The notes beneath the pieces are model-generated. The model was not told the origin of the DNA and did no database searches. It was given only the letters and a program-made list of their open reading frames with translations. A DNA stretch of 64,000 bases from Cellvibrio fontiphilus. Its GTDB lineage: Bacteria > Pseudomonadota > Gammaproteobacteria > Pseudomonadales > Cellvibrionaceae. Below are positions 8,363 through 16,402 of the stretch, one piece after another. The stretch lies in NCBI RefSeq assembly GCF_035317345.1, contig NZ_JAYKTU010000002.1. One strand, written 5' to 3'. Both the position numbers and the translations under genes were made by a program. Numbering within the stretch: the first letter of the stretch is position 1; each line of letters starts with the position of its first letter.

Positions 8363-10345
8363 GTGTCTGTAAATTATTACGAACCACCAAGGGTGCAGGT
8401 AGCACCCGCTGATGAAAACAGCGCGCATTCAAATCAACAACACCAACAGCCACAATCGCCTCCACCACGTCAACCGAGTGGCGGTTACACGCCAAAACCA
8501 AAACCTTCCGGTCGCTTGCGTCGTATTTTTGGTGGCATGGGAGCCGCTGTCACTACACTGCGCAACACACTCGCGAATATTATTTTTATTTTCATTTTAT
8601 TATTGATCATCGCCTCTTTTAGCGGCAAAGCCAGTTTACCTTTGCCTGAAAGTTTTGCGCTGCGTATTGCGCCTACCGGAATCCTGGTAGACCAGCGCAG
8701 TTACATAGACCCTGCCAGTCTTTTACTCTCCGATGAAAATCCGCAGGAAAATGAAACGCTGGTCAGCGATCTTGTTGCTGCTATTCATCACGCCGAAAAA
8801 GATAAACGTGTAAAACTATTGGTTATAGAACCCGGACGTATGCTAGCTGGCGGTTTAAGCAAGCTCAACGAAATTGGCCAAGCGCTGGAACAATTCAAAA
8901 GCTCGGGGAAAAAAGTTATTGCGGTAAGCAACTATTACTCACAGGACCAGTATTACCTTGCAAGTTTTGCCGATGAAATTTATCTACACGACATGGGCGT
9001 GGTAGAAATCACTGGCTATGGTCGCTACATGAATTACTACAAAAGCGCACTGGATAAACTGGGCGTAACCATTCACGCTTTCCGCTCCGGTAAATATAAA
9101 GACTATTTGGAGCCCTACTTGCGCAATGATATGTCAGCGGAATCACGCGAGCACAATGAACAGTGGATCAATGAACTCTGGGGAAATTACACCGGCAATA
9201 TCGAACGCCTGCGTCGCTTGCCCCCTGGCAGCATTAACGATTACGTTAACAACCTCGATGCACACATGACCCTGACCAGCGGCGACAGTGCAAAACTCGC
9301 ACTGGAAAAAGCGCTGGTCGACAAACTGGGATCGCGCAATCAATTACTTTCCAACTTAATTGACGCAGCAGGAAAAAATAAAGAGGGAGACAACTATAAC
9401 GGTGTGGACGTTAATGCTTACCTCGCTGACGTGAATAAAAAAGTCCATGCGGATAGCAATAAAGTAGCGGTGTTGGTAGCGGCAGGAGCTATATCCGATG
9501 GCCGCCAACCCGAAGGCAGTGTGGGCAGTGAAACCATGCTAGAGCTGCTGCGCCAAGTGCAAGACGACAACAATATAAAAGCACTGGTGATTCGTATCGA
9601 TTCCGGCGGCGGTAGCGCATTTGCGTCAGAAATTATTCGCAGCGAGTTAGTAGCACTGCGAGAAAAAAATATTCCTATTTATGTCTCCATGGGGTCAGTT
9701 GCAGCCTCAGGCGGTTATTGGATTGCAACTGCCGCCGATAAAATCTGGGCGCAGCCAACCAGTATTACAGGGTCAATCGGTGTGTTTGGTGCATTCCCCA
9801 CACTGGAAAAATCACTGGAAAAAATTGGTGTTTACACCGATGGCGTTGGCACTACCGAATTAGCGGGCAGCATGCGTTTGGATCGCCCCCTCTCAGCAAA
9901 AGCCAGCAAAGTGGTTCAGCAAAGTGTCGACAATATTTATGAGCGTTTTATTACGCTGGTTGCCGCTGCACGCCAACAGGATAGAGAGGCTATTCACAAT
10001 ATTGCACAAGGCCACGTATGGACTGGCAACAAAGCCAAAGAGATTGGTTTAGTGGACGAATTGGGAACTCTGAATGATACGATCAAGGCGATTGCAAAAG
10101 AAGCCAACCTGAGTTCGTACAAGGTTGAATTTGTGCAGCGGCCACTTTCCCCCAAAGAAGAATTTCTGCGCTCACTTGCCCAAAGTCAAGCTGGCACACT
10201 TGCACCAAAATCCCTACTTGCCAATTGGGCTTCACTGGGTTTGCTAAACGACCTTGGGGCTAGCGTAAAACCTCTCTTGGATTTAAAGACAATGAACGAT
10301 CCACAAGGCACCTACGTAAAATGTCTGGATTGTGTAGCGCCGTAA
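8363..10345 (+). CDS. sppA: Signal peptide peptidase SppA, 67-kDa type
   Basis: A 660-residue membrane-anchored serine protease that degrades cleaved signal peptides. A proline/glutamine-rich cytosolic N-terminus (about 1-60) precedes one transmembrane segment (about 70-88). Two S49 peptidase repeats follow. The general-base lysine is K246 in SGKYKDYLEPY in the first repeat. The nucleophile is S449 in MGSVAASGGYWIA in the second, matching the split Lys/Ser dyad of E. coli SppA. The start is GTG at 8363, supported by AAGGA nine bases upstream. It is likely an independent gene before a lipocalin gene 25 bases downstream. Confidence 0.95.
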   Translation: MSVNYYEPPRVQVAPADENSAHSNQQHQQPQSPPPRQPSGGYTPKPKPSGRLRRIFGGMGAAVTTLRNTLANIIFIFILLLIIASFSGKASLPLPESFALRIAPTGILVDQRSYIDPASLLLSDENPQENETLVSDLVAAIHHAEKDKRVKLLVIEPGRMLAGGLSKLNEIGQALEQFKSSGKKVIAVSNYYSQDQYYLASFADEIYLHDMGVVEITGYGRYMNYYKSALDKLGVTIHAFRSGKYKDYLEPYLRNDMSAESREHNEQWINELWGNYTGNIERLRRLPPGSINDYVNNLDAHMTLTSGDSAKLALEKALVDKLGSRNQLLSNLIDAAGKNKEGDNYNGVDVNAYLADVNKKVHADSNKVAVLVAAGAISDGRQPEGSVGSETMLELLRQVQDDNNIKALVIRIDSGGGSAFASEIIRSELVALREKNIPIYVSMGSVAASGGYWIATAADKIWAQPTSITGSIGVFGAFPTLEKSLEKIGVYTDGVGTTELAGSMRLDRPLSAKASKVVQQSVDNIYERFITLVAAARQQDREAIHNIAQGHVWTGNKAKEIGLVDELGTLNDTIKAIAKEANLSSYKVEFVQRPLSPKEEFLRSLAQSQAGTLAPKSLLANWASLGLLNDLGASVKPLLDLKTMNDPQGTYVKCLDCVAP

Positions 10346-10370
10346 TCTACAGGCAAACTAAATCCCAAAA

Positions 10371-10943
10371 ATGGAAATGATGATGAAAAAATACGGTTTG
10401 TTATCACTCGCACTGCTATTGAGCTTATTACTGGCAGCCTGCACCGGCATTCCAGAGAACATTAAACCCGTCGATAATTTTGATGCAAACCGTTATCTGG
10501 GTCAGTGGTATGAAGTAGCGCGACTGGATCATTCTTTTGAGCGCGGCCTGAGTCACATCAGCGCCACCTATACCGCACGAGATGACGGTGGCATTAACGT
10601 GTTAAACAAAGGCTTCTCTGTAGAAGAACAAGAGTGGCAAGTAGCAGAAGGCAAGGCCTATTTTGTAGATAAGAAAGATCAAGGTCATTTAAAAGTATCC
10701 TTCTTTGGCCCCTTCTATGGCTCTTATATAGTGTTTGAGCTGGACCATAAAAATTATCAGTATGCGTTGGTAAGTGGCCCGGATCGCAGCTACTTTTGGT
10801 TATTGGCACGCACCCCGGTGCTCGATAAGGAGTTACAAACAGAATTGATCGCCAAGGCCAGCGCACAGGGCTTTGACACCGACAAACTGATTTTTGTAGA
10901 CCACAATCCAGGCAACCTGCCCGCCACTGCACAACAGCAGTAA
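10371..10943 (+). CDS. blc: Outer-membrane lipoprotein lipocalin (Blc-like)
   Basis: A 190-residue bacterial lipocalin. A signal sequence ends in the lipobox LAAC with the lipidated cysteine C24. The lipocalin GxW motif appears as YLGQWYEVARLDHSFERGL, and the C-terminal arginine-containing YFWLLARTP segment closes the barrel. Homologues bind fatty acids or lysophospholipids in the envelope. The start is ambiguous: ATG codons lie at 10371, 10377, 10380 and 10383, and a GGA at 10374 favours one of the last two (MKKYG). It lies 25 bases after sppA, so the two may be co-transcribed. Confidence 0.93.
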   Translation: MEMMMKKYGLLSLALLLSLLLAACTGIPENIKPVDNFDANRYLGQWYEVARLDHSFERGLSHISATYTARDDGGINVLNKGFSVEEQEWQVAEGKAYFVDKKDQGHLKVSFFGPFYGSYIVFELDHKNYQYALVSGPDRSYFWLLARTPVLDKELQTELIAKASAQGFDTDKLIFVDHNPGNLPATAQQQ

Positions 10944-10989
10944 ACCCTCAAATAAATCTCACAACGACTATAATTCTTGGTAATGCAGA

Positions 10990-11024
10990 TAAAAAAATAG
11001 CGCCTCAATGGGCGCTATTTTTTT
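10990..11024. terminator. Bidirectional rho-independent terminator between blc and lysS
   Basis: An A-tract, an ATAGCGCC/GGCGCTAT stem with a six-base loop, and a T-tract form a terminator usable from both sides of these convergent genes. Confidence 0.93.
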
Positions 11025-11037
11025 GCTCAGTATTTAA

Positions 11038-12534
11038 TTATTCCGGACGCATATGAGGGAACAACAATACATCGCGAATGGAGGGTGCGTTGGCAAACAG
11101 CATAATCAAACGGTCTATACCAATACCCTCACCTGCGGTTGGTGGTAAGCCGTATTCCAAAGCGCGAACAAAATCAGCATCGTAGTGCATAGCTTCATCG
11201 TCGCCAGCATCTTTTTCACGCACTTGCTGCATAAAACGTTCAGCCTGATCTTCCGCGTCATTCAACTCAGAAAAACCATTGGCTAATTCACGGCCACCGA
11301 TAAAGAACTCAAAGCGATCAGTCACTGCCGGGTTCTCATCGTTACGGCGCGCAAGTGGTGATACTTCAATCGGGTATTCGGTGATGAAGGTCGGCTGATC
11401 CAATTTATGTTCAACGGTCTCTTCAAAAATCTCGATATGGATTTTGCCCAGGCCGTAGGAATCTTTTACTTCAATGCCTAAATCTTTAGCCGCTTTGGTT
11501 GCACCTTCAATGGTGCTCAATTGCTCGCGGGTAATTTGCGGGTTGTAATGCAACACCGAATCAAATACCGACATGCGCGCGAAGGGCTTACCAAAATCGT
11601 ATTCACTATGTTGGTATTTCAGCACTGTGCCGCCGGTGACTTCTACACACAACTTGCGCAGCAAGTCTTCGGTCAAGTCCATCAGATCCTTGTAGTCTGC
11701 ATAGGCTTGGTAGAATTCCATCATGGTGAATTCAGGGTTGTGGCGAGTGGATACACCTTCGTTGCGGAAGTTGCGGTTGATTTCAAACACACGCTCAAAA
11801 CCACCAACCACCAAGCGCTTCAAATACAATTCAGGCGCAATGCGCAGGAACATATCCATATCCAGCGCGTTGTGATGCGTGATAAATGGCTTGGCAGATG
11901 CGCCGCCGGGGATCACGTGCAACATGGGCGTTTCCACTTCCATAAAACCGCAGCCGCTCATGTAATTGCGAATAAAACTAATGCACTGTGAACGCAAACG
12001 GAAAGTGTCGCGCACCTCCGGGTTCACAATCAGGTCGACATAACGCTGGCGATAACGAATTTCCTGATCACTCAAGCCGTGGTATTTGTCCGGCAGTGGA
12101 CGCAAGGATTTGGTGAGCAATTGATACTCCTCCAAATTCACATACAAATCACCTTTGCCGGATTTGTGCAGCGCGCCCTTGATACCAACGATGTCGCCAA
12201 TATCCCATAAACCCCAGGTATCTCTGATAACTTCTTGTGCGGCCTTATCAGCATACAACTGGATCGAACCATCACCATCTTGCAACACCATAAAGGGGCC
12301 ACGCTTGGCCATGATGCGACCCGCAACACTCACCACATGATTCAGCGCTTCCAATTCCTCTTTGGTTTTTTCACCAAACTGCGCCTGCAAATCCACACTC
12401 TTATCAGCGCGACGGAAATCATTAGGAAAGGCGTTACCCTTCTCGCGAATGGCCGCCAATTTATGGCGACGCTCAGCGATCAGTTTGTTCTCATCATGGG
12501 CTTCGGTTTGCGCGGTTTGGTTTTCGTTGCTCAT
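11038..12534 (-). CDS. lysS: Lysyl-tRNA synthetase, class II
   Basis: A 498-residue class II aminoacyl-tRNA synthetase that charges tRNA-Lys. An N-terminal OB-fold anticodon-binding domain (about 60-170) is followed by the catalytic domain. Motif 2 is FEINRNFRNEG and motif 3 is GEGIGIDRLIMLF. The region PGGASAKPFITHHNALDMD is also typical of LysRS. An in-frame GTG three codons upstream (12543) exists. The ATG at 12534 is preferred because GTGAAG sits just before it as a ribosome site and because E. coli LysS starts similarly. It lies 47 bases after prfB, the conserved prfB-lysS arrangement. Confidence 0.95.
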   Translation of the reverse strand: MSNENQTAQTEAHDENKLIAERRHKLAAIREKGNAFPNDFRRADKSVDLQAQFGEKTKEELEALNHVVSVAGRIMAKRGPFMVLQDGDGSIQLYADKAAQEVIRDTWGLWDIGDIVGIKGALHKSGKGDLYVNLEEYQLLTKSLRPLPDKYHGLSDQEIRYRQRYVDLIVNPEVRDTFRLRSQCISFIRNYMSGCGFMEVETPMLHVIPGGASAKPFITHHNALDMDMFLRIAPELYLKRLVVGGFERVFEINRNFRNEGVSTRHNPEFTMMEFYQAYADYKDLMDLTEDLLRKLCVEVTGGTVLKYQHSEYDFGKPFARMSVFDSVLHYNPQITREQLSTIEGATKAAKDLGIEVKDSYGLGKIHIEIFEETVEHKLDQPTFITEYPIEVSPLARRNDENPAVTDRFEFFIGGRELANGFSELNDAEDQAERFMQQVREKDAGDDEAMHYDADFVRALEYGLPPTAGEGIGIDRLIMLFANAPSIRDVLLFPHMRPE

Positions 12535-12581
12535 AGTCTTCACTGAAGTTGAATTAAAAAGGGCGTTGGGTCTGTAAAAAA

Positions 12582-13677
12582 CTACAGGCCAGCTTTTAAA
12601 CTTTCGACAATAAATTGATCCAGATCACCATCCAATACCGCTTGGGTGTTGGAGGTTTGGGCGCCGGTGCGCAGGTCTTTAATACGCGAGTCATCCAATA
12701 CATAAGAGCGGATTTGGCTGCCCCAACCAATGTCGGATTTGTTATCTTCCATCGCTTGTTTTTCAGCATTGCGTTTTTGCATTTCCTGCTCGTACATTTT
12801 TGCACGCAGCATTTTGTAGGCTTTGTCGCGGTTGGCGTGTTGTGAGCGCTCGTTTTGGCACTGCACTACTATGCCGGTTGGAACGTGGGTAATACGTACT
12901 GCCGAGTCAGTTTTGTTGATGTGCTGACCACCGGCGCCGCTCGCGCGATAGGTGTCGATACGCAAATCCGCCGGGTTGATTTCGATTTCGATATTGTCGT
13001 CAATTTCCGGCGATACAAACACCGAACAGAATGAGGTGTGGCGACGATTGCCTGAGTCAAACGGCGATTTGCGCACCAGGCGATGCACTCCGGTTTCAGT
13101 TCGGAGCCAACCAAAGGCGTACTCACCCTCAAAATAAATGGTCGCACTTTTAATGCCGGCAACATCGCCCGCAGAAACTTCTTCCAGCGTCACTTTGAAG
13201 CCCTTAGCCTCGCCCCAACGCAGGTACATGCGCAGCACGATTTCGGCCCAGTCTTGCGCCTCGGTGCCACCGGAACCGGATTGGATATCAAGGTAGGCAT
13301 TGTTGGGATCAGTTTCGCCGGAGAACATGCGGCGGAATTCAAGCTCGGCGAGCTTTTTGTCCAGCTGCGCAACTTCGGCCTGAACATCGGCCACCATGGA
13401 TTCGTCATCTTCTTCAACGGCCATATCCAACAGCTCGCGGGAATCGGCAACGCCGGTATCCAAATCGTCGATGGTTTTAACCACCAACTCTAGCGCGGAA
13501 CGCTCACGCCCCAGTGCTTGGGCGCGTTCGGGGTTGTCCCACACTTTGGGTTCCCCTAATTCCAGTTCAACTTCGGCTAGGCGTTCTTTCTTAAGATCGT
13601 AGTCAAAGATACCCCCTGAGCACATTGGTGCGCTCGCTGAGGTCTTTAAGGGCGTTTAATAGGGGGTTAATTTCCAT
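12582..13677 (-). CDS. prfB: Peptide chain release factor 2, made by programmed +1 frameshift
   Basis: RF2 recognises UGA and UAA stop codons. Translation starts at the ATG at 13677 and gives 24 residues (MEINPLLN...) ending in CTT followed by an in-frame TGA at 13605-13603. After a +1 slip the second frame continues from GAC at 13604 to the stop at 12582, for a total of 364 residues against 365 in E. coli. The SPF anticodon-like tripeptide (about 204-206) and the GGQ hydrolysis motif (about 249-251) are present. The residue equivalent to E. coli position 246 is alanine (YRASGAGGQ), the common, more active form. lysS follows after 47 bases. Confidence 0.96.
13602..13617 (-). promoter_or_regulatory. 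RF2 autoregulatory frameshift site
   Basis: Read leftward the sequence is AGGGGGTATCTTTGAC: an internal Shine-Dalgarno-like AGGGGG (13617-13612), a TAT spacer codon, the slippery CTT and the in-frame TGA followed by C. This is the canonical prfB frameshift signal. Low RF2 lets the ribosome slip +1 at CTT and make full-length RF2. Confidence 0.97.
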
Positions 13678-13735
13678 GATAGTGCGCAATTTACTTCGGG
13701 TTTAGGCCTGAACAGGCGGAAAAAGCGAGGCGCGC

Positions 13736-13764
13736 ATTCTACATGAGAAGCCCCCTCAGGCCAA
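13736..13764 (-). promoter_or_regulatory. Predicted prfB-lysS promoter
   Basis: Leftward -35 TTGGCC (13764-13759), a 17-base spacer and -10 TAGAAT (13741-13736), about 60 bases upstream of the prfB ATG. Spacing is ideal and the hexamers match consensus 4/6 and 5/6. Confidence 0.6.
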
Positions 13765-13860
13765 ACTCCAGGCGCCACTCCACCGGGGAACCGGGCTATT
13801 TCAATCCAGTTATTTTACCCACCACAGCATTTATGACTTTAAGCGCCGCAGCCAACTGGC

Positions 13861-13888
13861 TATACTGACCCAAAAAGTAACCGGTTAC
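13861..13888 (+). promoter_or_regulatory. Mannanase promoter -10 box with overlapping palindromic operator
   Basis: TATACT (13861-13866) is a good -10 box. Eleven bases downstream lies the perfect 12-bp palindrome GTAACCGGTTAC (13877-13888), placed where a bound repressor would block initiation or early elongation. The central CCGG and arm shape resemble LacI/GntR-type operators. The -35 region is poor. The cognate regulator is not in the window. Confidence 0.55.
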
Positions 13889-13939
13889 ATTCGATTATCG
13901 TCGCATTCAACCAATAACCATAAGTATTCTGGAGCACCA

Positions 13940-15364
13940 ATGAAATCCCTAGCCTTTCTCTGCGCGCCCATATGCCTCGTCATCGGCCTCACCGCCTGTG
14001 GAGGTGGAGGAGGCAGTAAACCAGCCGCCGCCTCATCCACGCCAGCCAGCTCTACGCCTGGCTTAAGCAGCCTTAGCTCAACCGCTACCAGCACTTCGAG
14101 TTCGGTGTCTATTTCATCCAACCAAACAACCTCAGCCTCATCACTGAGCCGCTCTTCATCCAGTGCTACCGCCACTGCCCAGTGCACAGTGGACGGAAAA
14201 CAATGGAACATCTGTGTAACCGATAACAATCAATGGGGGTTTGAGGAAGGCAATTACTGTATTGCCCGGAGTTTCTGCCCCGCCAATCGCACTAGCCTGC
14301 CTGGCATTGGGTTACGCGATACACCAGTGGACGCTCAAGCCACAGCCAAAACCCAGCGGGTTTACACTTACCTCAAAGATATCTGGGGTGAGAAAACCCT
14401 GACAGGACAGCAGGATCTCACCTGGAAAGACAGTATCGATATGGCTGCCCGCGTATTTAACGATACAGGTAAATATCCGGCACTGATGGGTTACGACTTT
14501 ATGAACTACGGCATGACGGCCGACTGGGTAGAAGGTTTGGGACAAACCGAAGAGGCTATCGCATATGCTAATGACGGCGGCTTGGTGACCTTTTCATGGC
14601 ACTGGCGCGACCCTGCTCTGCTCAACACCCCCAACGTTAACAACGCCAATTTTTATGCCCGCGAAACTGATGCAAGCAAAAATACCAGCTTTACCATTCC
14701 AGTGTTAAATGGCGCGCTGGATACCAACAGCACTGCCTATAGCCAGCTGAATGCCGGTATAGATCTTATCGCTGAGGAACTCAAGAAACTGGCCGATGCT
14801 GATGTACCCGTATTGTGGCGGCCCTTGCACGAAGCGTCTGGTTACAACGGTGATGGCTGGTTTTGGTGGGGCCGCACCCGTACCGACGGAGTACCCCAAG
14901 CCTTCGCCCAAATTTTATTGTGGCGCCACATGTATGACCGTCTGGTAAACCACCATGGTATTCATAATTTGTTGTGGGTGTGGAACGGTCAAAACGCTGC
15001 CTGGTATCCGGGCGATGACTACGTGGACATTGTCAGTCATGACATTTATGACAGCAGCGATAACAAAACCTACAAATCCCAGATCGCCACCTACAATCAG
15101 GCACGCCGATATCCTGTGGAAAGCAAAATGGTCGCACTTAGTGAAAACAGCTACATTCCAGACCCGGACAAGATAGCGACCGATGGCGCCTGGTGGTTAT
15201 ATTTTATGGTGTGGAATGATGGCGATACCGCCGAAGGAGTAACCAGCTCAGGTAACTTCTGGACGGGTGAGTATTACAACACCAATGCTCATAAAACCAA
15301 GGTTTATACCCATAGCAATATGATTAGCCGCGACGAGTTGCCTGACTTTGATACAGCGAATTAA
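13940..15364 (+). CDS. GH26 beta-mannanase lipoprotein with N-terminal CBM10-like module
   Basis: A 474-residue predicted lipoprotein. The signal peptide ends at GLTAC with lipidated C20, followed by a pentaglycine and a Ser/Thr/Pro linker (about 27-78). A compact cysteine-rich CBM10-like module follows (about 82-113). The C-terminal GH26 domain covers about 133-470. Its acid/base is E298 in WRPLHEASGYNGDGWFWWG and its nucleophile E402 in ALSENS. GH26 enzymes cleave beta-1,4-mannan; whether this one is endo- or exo-acting cannot be read off. Lipid anchoring suggests it works at the cell surface on oligosaccharides released by secreted mannanases. Cellvibrio has several GH26 paralogues and I do not assign a letter. 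Confidence 0.93.
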   Translation: MKSLAFLCAPICLVIGLTACGGGGGSKPAAASSTPASSTPGLSSLSSTATSTSSSVSISSNQTTSASSLSRSSSSATATAQCTVDGKQWNICVTDNNQWGFEEGNYCIARSFCPANRTSLPGIGLRDTPVDAQATAKTQRVYTYLKDIWGEKTLTGQQDLTWKDSIDMAARVFNDTGKYPALMGYDFMNYGMTADWVEGLGQTEEAIAYANDGGLVTFSWHWRDPALLNTPNVNNANFYARETDASKNTSFTIPVLNGALDTNSTAYSQLNAGIDLIAEELKKLADADVPVLWRPLHEASGYNGDGWFWWGRTRTDGVPQAFAQILLWRHMYDRLVNHHGIHNLLWVWNGQNAAWYPGDDYVDIVSHDIYDSSDNKTYKSQIATYNQARRYPVESKMVALSENSYIPDPDKIATDGAWWLYFMVWNDGDTAEGVTSSGNFWTGEYYNTNAHKTKVYTHSNMISRDELPDFDTAN

Positions 15365-15392
15365 TGCAACAAATCTAAACTCTGCCACCAAT

Positions 15393-15422
15393 AAAAATGC
15401 CCCTATCCGGGGGCATTTTTTA
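15393..15422. terminator. Bidirectional rho-independent terminator
   Basis: A-tract, stem TGCCCC/GGGGCA (15398-15403/15410-15415) and T-tract between the convergent mannanase and apbC genes. Confidence 0.92.
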
Positions 15423-15444
15423 TCGTCAGCCTGTAACCACAAGC

Positions 15445-16284
15445 TTAATCATCAGTGATTTCAATAATGGGAAATTCGCCTGAAGCTGCCGTCAGCTGCT
15501 CGACATTTGCCATCAACTTACGCGCTATGGCGCGATAATTTTGACTGATGACTGAATCGGGGTCTGCTGCAACGGAGGGCTTTCCTGCGTCTGCTTGAGT
15601 GCAAATAGACATATCCAAAGGCAGAGCACCCAGCAGATCGGTTTGATAGGCTTTTGCAATCCGCTCACCACCACCCTCACCAAAAATATGTTCGGCATGG
15701 CCACAATTGGAGCAAATATGGATTGCCATATTTTCCACCACACCCAACACTGGCACATTTACCTTGCGAAACATCTCTATGCCTTTTTTGGCATCCAATA
15801 AGGCTATGTCCTGTGGCGTGGTTACTATCACAGCGCCGGTAACCGGTACTTTTTGCGCAAGGGTGATTTGAATATCACCAGTGCCGGGCGGCATATCAAT
15901 CACTAAATAATCCAAATCGTCCCACGCGGTTTGCATCAACAATTGCTGTAAGGCACCGGTAGCCATAGGCCCGCGCCACAACATAGGGGTTTCTTCGGTA
16001 ACCAGATAACCCATAGAAATAGACTGAATACCATGCGCGCGAATCGGCACCATTTTTTGCTGCCCCTGCGCACCGATAATTTGCGGACGCTGCTGCCCAA
16101 CACCGAGCATTTGCGGCTGGCTGGGGCCATAAATATCGGCATCTAAAATACCCACGCCTCTCCCTTCAGCGGAAAGCGCCAACGCGAGATTGACCGCCGT
16201 GGTGGACTTACCTACTCCGCCCTTACCTGAGGCAACCGCAATAATATGTTTAACGCCAGGAATGGCTTGGCTGTGCGTTGTCAT
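15445..16284 (-). CDS. apbC: Mrp/ApbC-family iron-sulfur carrier ATPase (short form)
   Basis: A 279-residue P-loop ATPase of the Mrp/NBP35 family that binds and hands over Fe-S clusters to apoproteins. The deviant Walker A GKGGVGKST lies at about residues 20-28, and DADIYGPSQP and VIDMPPGTGD are present. The bridging cysteines are C191 and C194 in HICSNCGH. The N-terminal MIP18/DUF59 domain found in longer homologues (about 370 residues) is absent, and the upstream bases hold no in-frame extension. AGGGGT precedes the ATG. It is transcribed leftward after an RND efflux pair but separated from it by a strong terminator. Confidence 0.93.
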   Translation of the reverse strand: MTTHSQAIPGVKHIIAVASGKGGVGKSTTAVNLALALSAEGRGVGILDADIYGPSQPQMLGVGQQRPQIIGAQGQQKMVPIRAHGIQSISMGYLVTEETPMLWRGPMATGALQQLLMQTAWDDLDYLVIDMPPGTGDIQITLAQKVPVTGAVIVTTPQDIALLDAKKGIEMFRKVNVPVLGVVENMAIHICSNCGHAEHIFGEGGGERIAKAYQTDLLGALPLDMSICTQADAGKPSVAADPDSVISQNYRAIARKLMANVEQLTAASGEFPIIEITDD

Positions 16285-16350
16285 AGCGCTACCCCTAAAA
16301 ATTAAAAATTATTCAAACAAACACCACATAAAATGCTGCCCACCCTAACA

Positions 16351-16380
16351 AAAGAGGGTGCCAAATGGCACCCTCTTTTT
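16351..16380. terminator. Rho-independent terminator after the first RND operon
   Basis: Perfect stem AAAGAGGGTGCC/GGCACCCTCTTT with loop AAAT (16351-16378), flanked by A and T tracts. Read leftward it ends the RND transcript and insulates apbC. Confidence 0.92.
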
Positions 16381-16402
16381 AGTATTACAACCCGAGTTTG
16401 GC

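Noticed and set aside
12582..13625. prfB read as starting at the second-frame ATG at 13625
   Set aside because: That ATG is part of the frameshift context (AAT GTG). The true start with family-typical MEINPLLN lies at 13677 in the other frame.
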